In this document: positions 6,943-8,464 of the stretch, in pieces | Numbering within the stretch: position 1 is the first letter of the stretch | How the letters are laid out: each line of letters begins with the position of its first letter | NCBI GenBank assembly: GCA_905197435.1 | Contig: CAJJYX010000145.1 | Location: forward strand, 1-8,464 | Reading direction: 5' to 3' | DNA length: 8,464 nt | From: an uncultured Bacteroides sp. | GTDB taxonomy: Bacteria; Bacteroidota; Bacteroidia; Bacteroidales; Bacteroidaceae | Notes under the pieces: generated by a model | Told to the model about the DNA's origin: nothing | What the model saw: only the letters and a program-made list of their open reading frames with translations | Database searches by the model: none | Made by a program: the position numbers and the translations under genes

Positions 6943-8206
6943 AAAGGGATTGGATGACAATACGATTATCTTCTTCTTCAGCGATCATGGCGGTTGCGTC
7001 CCGCGCGGCAAAGGATATTTATACGAAAGCGGTTTGAGAGTCCCCATGATAGCCTACTTCCCACCCAAATGGCAACATCTGGCTGGAAAGAAAGCATCCG
7101 GTAAAGAATATTCTTTGGTGAACTTCACCGATTTAGGCCCTACCGTACTTAGTCTTGCGGGAGTAAAACCGCCTAAGCACATGCAAGGCAAAGCTTTATA
7201 CGGGAAATATGCATCCGATGAAAAACGGGAAATTCAGTTTGCTCTGGCTGCCAACCAACTACATCATTTTATGCCTGTACGTGCCGCCACCGACGGACGT
7301 TTCAAATACATCCGTAGCTATATCCCCTATCGTCAATTTGCCCTGCGCAATTATTATCAATGGGGTATGCCGTCCAATAAGGCATGGGACAAGTTGGTAT
7401 TAGGCGGTCACAATACCAATCCCGACTGGGCACAAACTTTCAACGCCCACCCGGCCGAAATGTTGTTCGACCTTGAAAAAGATCCGGGCGAACTGCATAA
7501 TTTATCCGACTCTCCCGAATATGCGGAAGTCCTGGCAAAAATGCGTAAAGCCCTTTCTGAACATATCCGTTCTACAAAAGATTTAGGATTTTTCATACCC
7601 ACTTCCCGCGTAAATACAACATTATACGACAAAGTGCGCAAAGAAAAATATCCCTTGAATGAACTATATAACCTTGTAGAGTTAGCCGGTACAGCTAAAG
7701 CAAGCGATGCCTCTGTATTCGAGAAAGCATTATCCAGCCAATACCCGGAAATGCGTTATTGGGCATCCGTAGGTTTAGCGCAACTTGGAATCAAAGGAGA
7801 GTTACAAGTTTGTCCTCCAACCTTGCTTACCCTGATGAACGATGCCGACCCATATATAGCCTGCGAAGCAGCCTATGCTGCAGCCTATTTGGGAGAAACA
7901 TCCAAAGGCATCGAGCGTCTAAATCATCCGGCAAAAGAAGCTGACAGAAAAGTCGGTTACTCTTTACTGGAATGTTTGTCCTTGGACAAAACTATGCAAC
8001 CTGCCATCCGCACTCATCTGGCAGACCTGAAAGAGAAGGCCGAAATTCTTCCTCGCAAAGCAAATGAAGATGCCGGGCTAATGGCACGCGGCATTTTGGT
8101 CAACCTCGGTGAGATGGATATAAAGGACCTGCATGGACCCGAATCCTATAAATTAGGATTGAAACTGAATCATGGACGCAGACCCATGGTTCCGCTTCCA
8201 AACTGA
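6896..8206 (+). pseudogene. Sulfatase remnant, N-terminal catalytic half missing
   Basis: C-terminal part of an S1-family sulfatase of the periplasmic or outer-membrane kind that Bacteroidales use to desulfate host or algal glycans; the exact substrate is unknown. From about residue 9 (EWLKDLKEKG) it follows the family: SDHGG with metal-site Asp30-His31, GKGYLYESGLRVP with Lys39, TDLGPTVLSLAGV, the ATDGRFKYIR strand, and MLFDLEKDPGELHNL at 189-203. A HEAT-like helical tail at roughly 286-345 follows. Missing are the signal peptide, the first metal-binding DD and the CxPSR-type formylglycine site. With 436 residues it lacks some 200 or more. CVPRG at residues 34-38 is not a formylglycine motif. 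The ATG at 6896 and first few codons come from the adjoining repeat element, so the start is probably accidental. The remaining frame is open with no internal stops, which suggests recent loss. No promoter is evident. It converges with the MATE gene 20 bp away. Confidence 0.8.
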
Positions 8207-8226
8207 TAAGCTGGGCAGCAACGTTG

Positions 8227-8464
8227 TCATCTCCCTTGAGCCTGTACCCTAAATTTTCGAAATTGCCACACCAGCATTGTCCCCGCTATCAGACTGGCCA
8301 GCAGATCGGAGATAGGCATGCTATACCAAACTCCTGCTGCACCGAAAAAGCGAGGTAAAATCAACAGACAAGGGAGCAACACTACCATTTGGCGGGTAAG
8401 GGAAAGAAATATCGCCTTACTCGCCATTCCTATACTTTGGAAGAAATTAGCCGTAACCATTTGA
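8227..8464 (-). CDS. MATE-family efflux transporter, C-terminal end (5' part outside window)
   Basis: Inner-membrane Na+- or H+-coupled multidrug/toxin exporter. Only the last 79 or so residues lie here. The segment QMVTANFFQSIG matches the conserved start of the penultimate helical region in MATE proteins, followed by a positively charged turn (SLTRQ) and two hydrophobic spans: VVLLPCLLILP, then the stretch after FGAAGVWYSMPISD reaching ASLIAGTMLVW. The tail is basic (RKFRVQAQGR). The Met codon at 8458-8460 is internal, because the frame stays open into the window edge with Gln before it. The stop is at 8227-8229. The gene faces the sulfatase remnant across a 20-bp gap with no convincing terminator. 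Family call is good; substrate is unknown. Confidence 0.85.
   Translation of the reverse strand, partial: QMVTANFFQSIGMASKAIFLSLTRQMVVLLPCLLILPRFFGAAGVWYSMPISDLLASLIAGTMLVWQFRKFRVQAQGR

Noticed and set aside
6995..7009. CVPRG in the sulfatase remnant as a possible formylglycine site
   Set aside because: The modification motif is C/S-x-P/A-x-R and lies in the N-terminal half. This sequence lacks Arg at the fifth position and lies after SDHGG, a C-terminal landmark.

Overview
The window looks like chromosomal DNA from a gut Bacteroidales bacterium, most likely Bacteroides or Phocaeicola. Four things point there: the aconitase / isocitrate dehydrogenase / citrate synthase operon in exactly this order, as described in Bacteroides fragilis; weak Shine-Dalgarno signals with A-rich leaders; a perfect Bacteroides-type -7 element (TATCTTTG) before the first gene; and a sulfatase with a HEAT-like tail next to a MATE exporter. 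Species cannot be fixed from the sequence alone.

Left part (20-1579, minus strand): a UPF1/DNA2-type superfamily 1 helicase with all motifs of its first RecA domain. Its reading frame stops at residue 519, before the ISPYxxQ, V and VI motifs, 19 bases from the window edge. Either it is a broken gene or it continues in another frame outside the window. A 165-bp divergent spacer with repeated AAGAATT/AATTCTT blocks separates it from the next operon.

Centre (1751-6499, plus strand): a tight three-gene operon, acnA-icd-gltA, with gaps of 3 and 12 bp. It encodes the oxidative (citrate to 2-oxoglutarate) branch of the TCA cycle: citrate synthase makes citrate, aconitase isomerises it and isocitrate dehydrogenase decarboxylates it to 2-oxoglutarate for glutamate synthesis. 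All catalytic and Fe-S residues that I could check are present. The dehydrogenase carries Asn-Ile where E. coli has the NADP-selecting Lys-Tyr.

Right of the operon (6500-6919): about 420 bp without a credible gene but full of structure. There is a long hairpin built on three 22-bp repeats, a 16-bp perfect palindrome, and a ~220-bp element with 58-bp imperfect terminal inverted repeats and at least seven alternating copies of a CTTCAGCC-like motif. The element's right arm runs directly into a sulfatase reading frame (6896-8206) that has lost its whole N-terminal half, including the formylglycine site, so this is a decayed gene joined to a repeat.

Right end (8227-8464, minus strand): the C-terminal end of a MATE-family exporter, converging on the sulfatase remnant with a 20-bp gap and running off the window.

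I see no rRNA, tRNA, CRISPR array, integrase or transposase. The strongest candidates for something undescribed are the two non-coding repeat structures between gltA and the sulfatase remnant.
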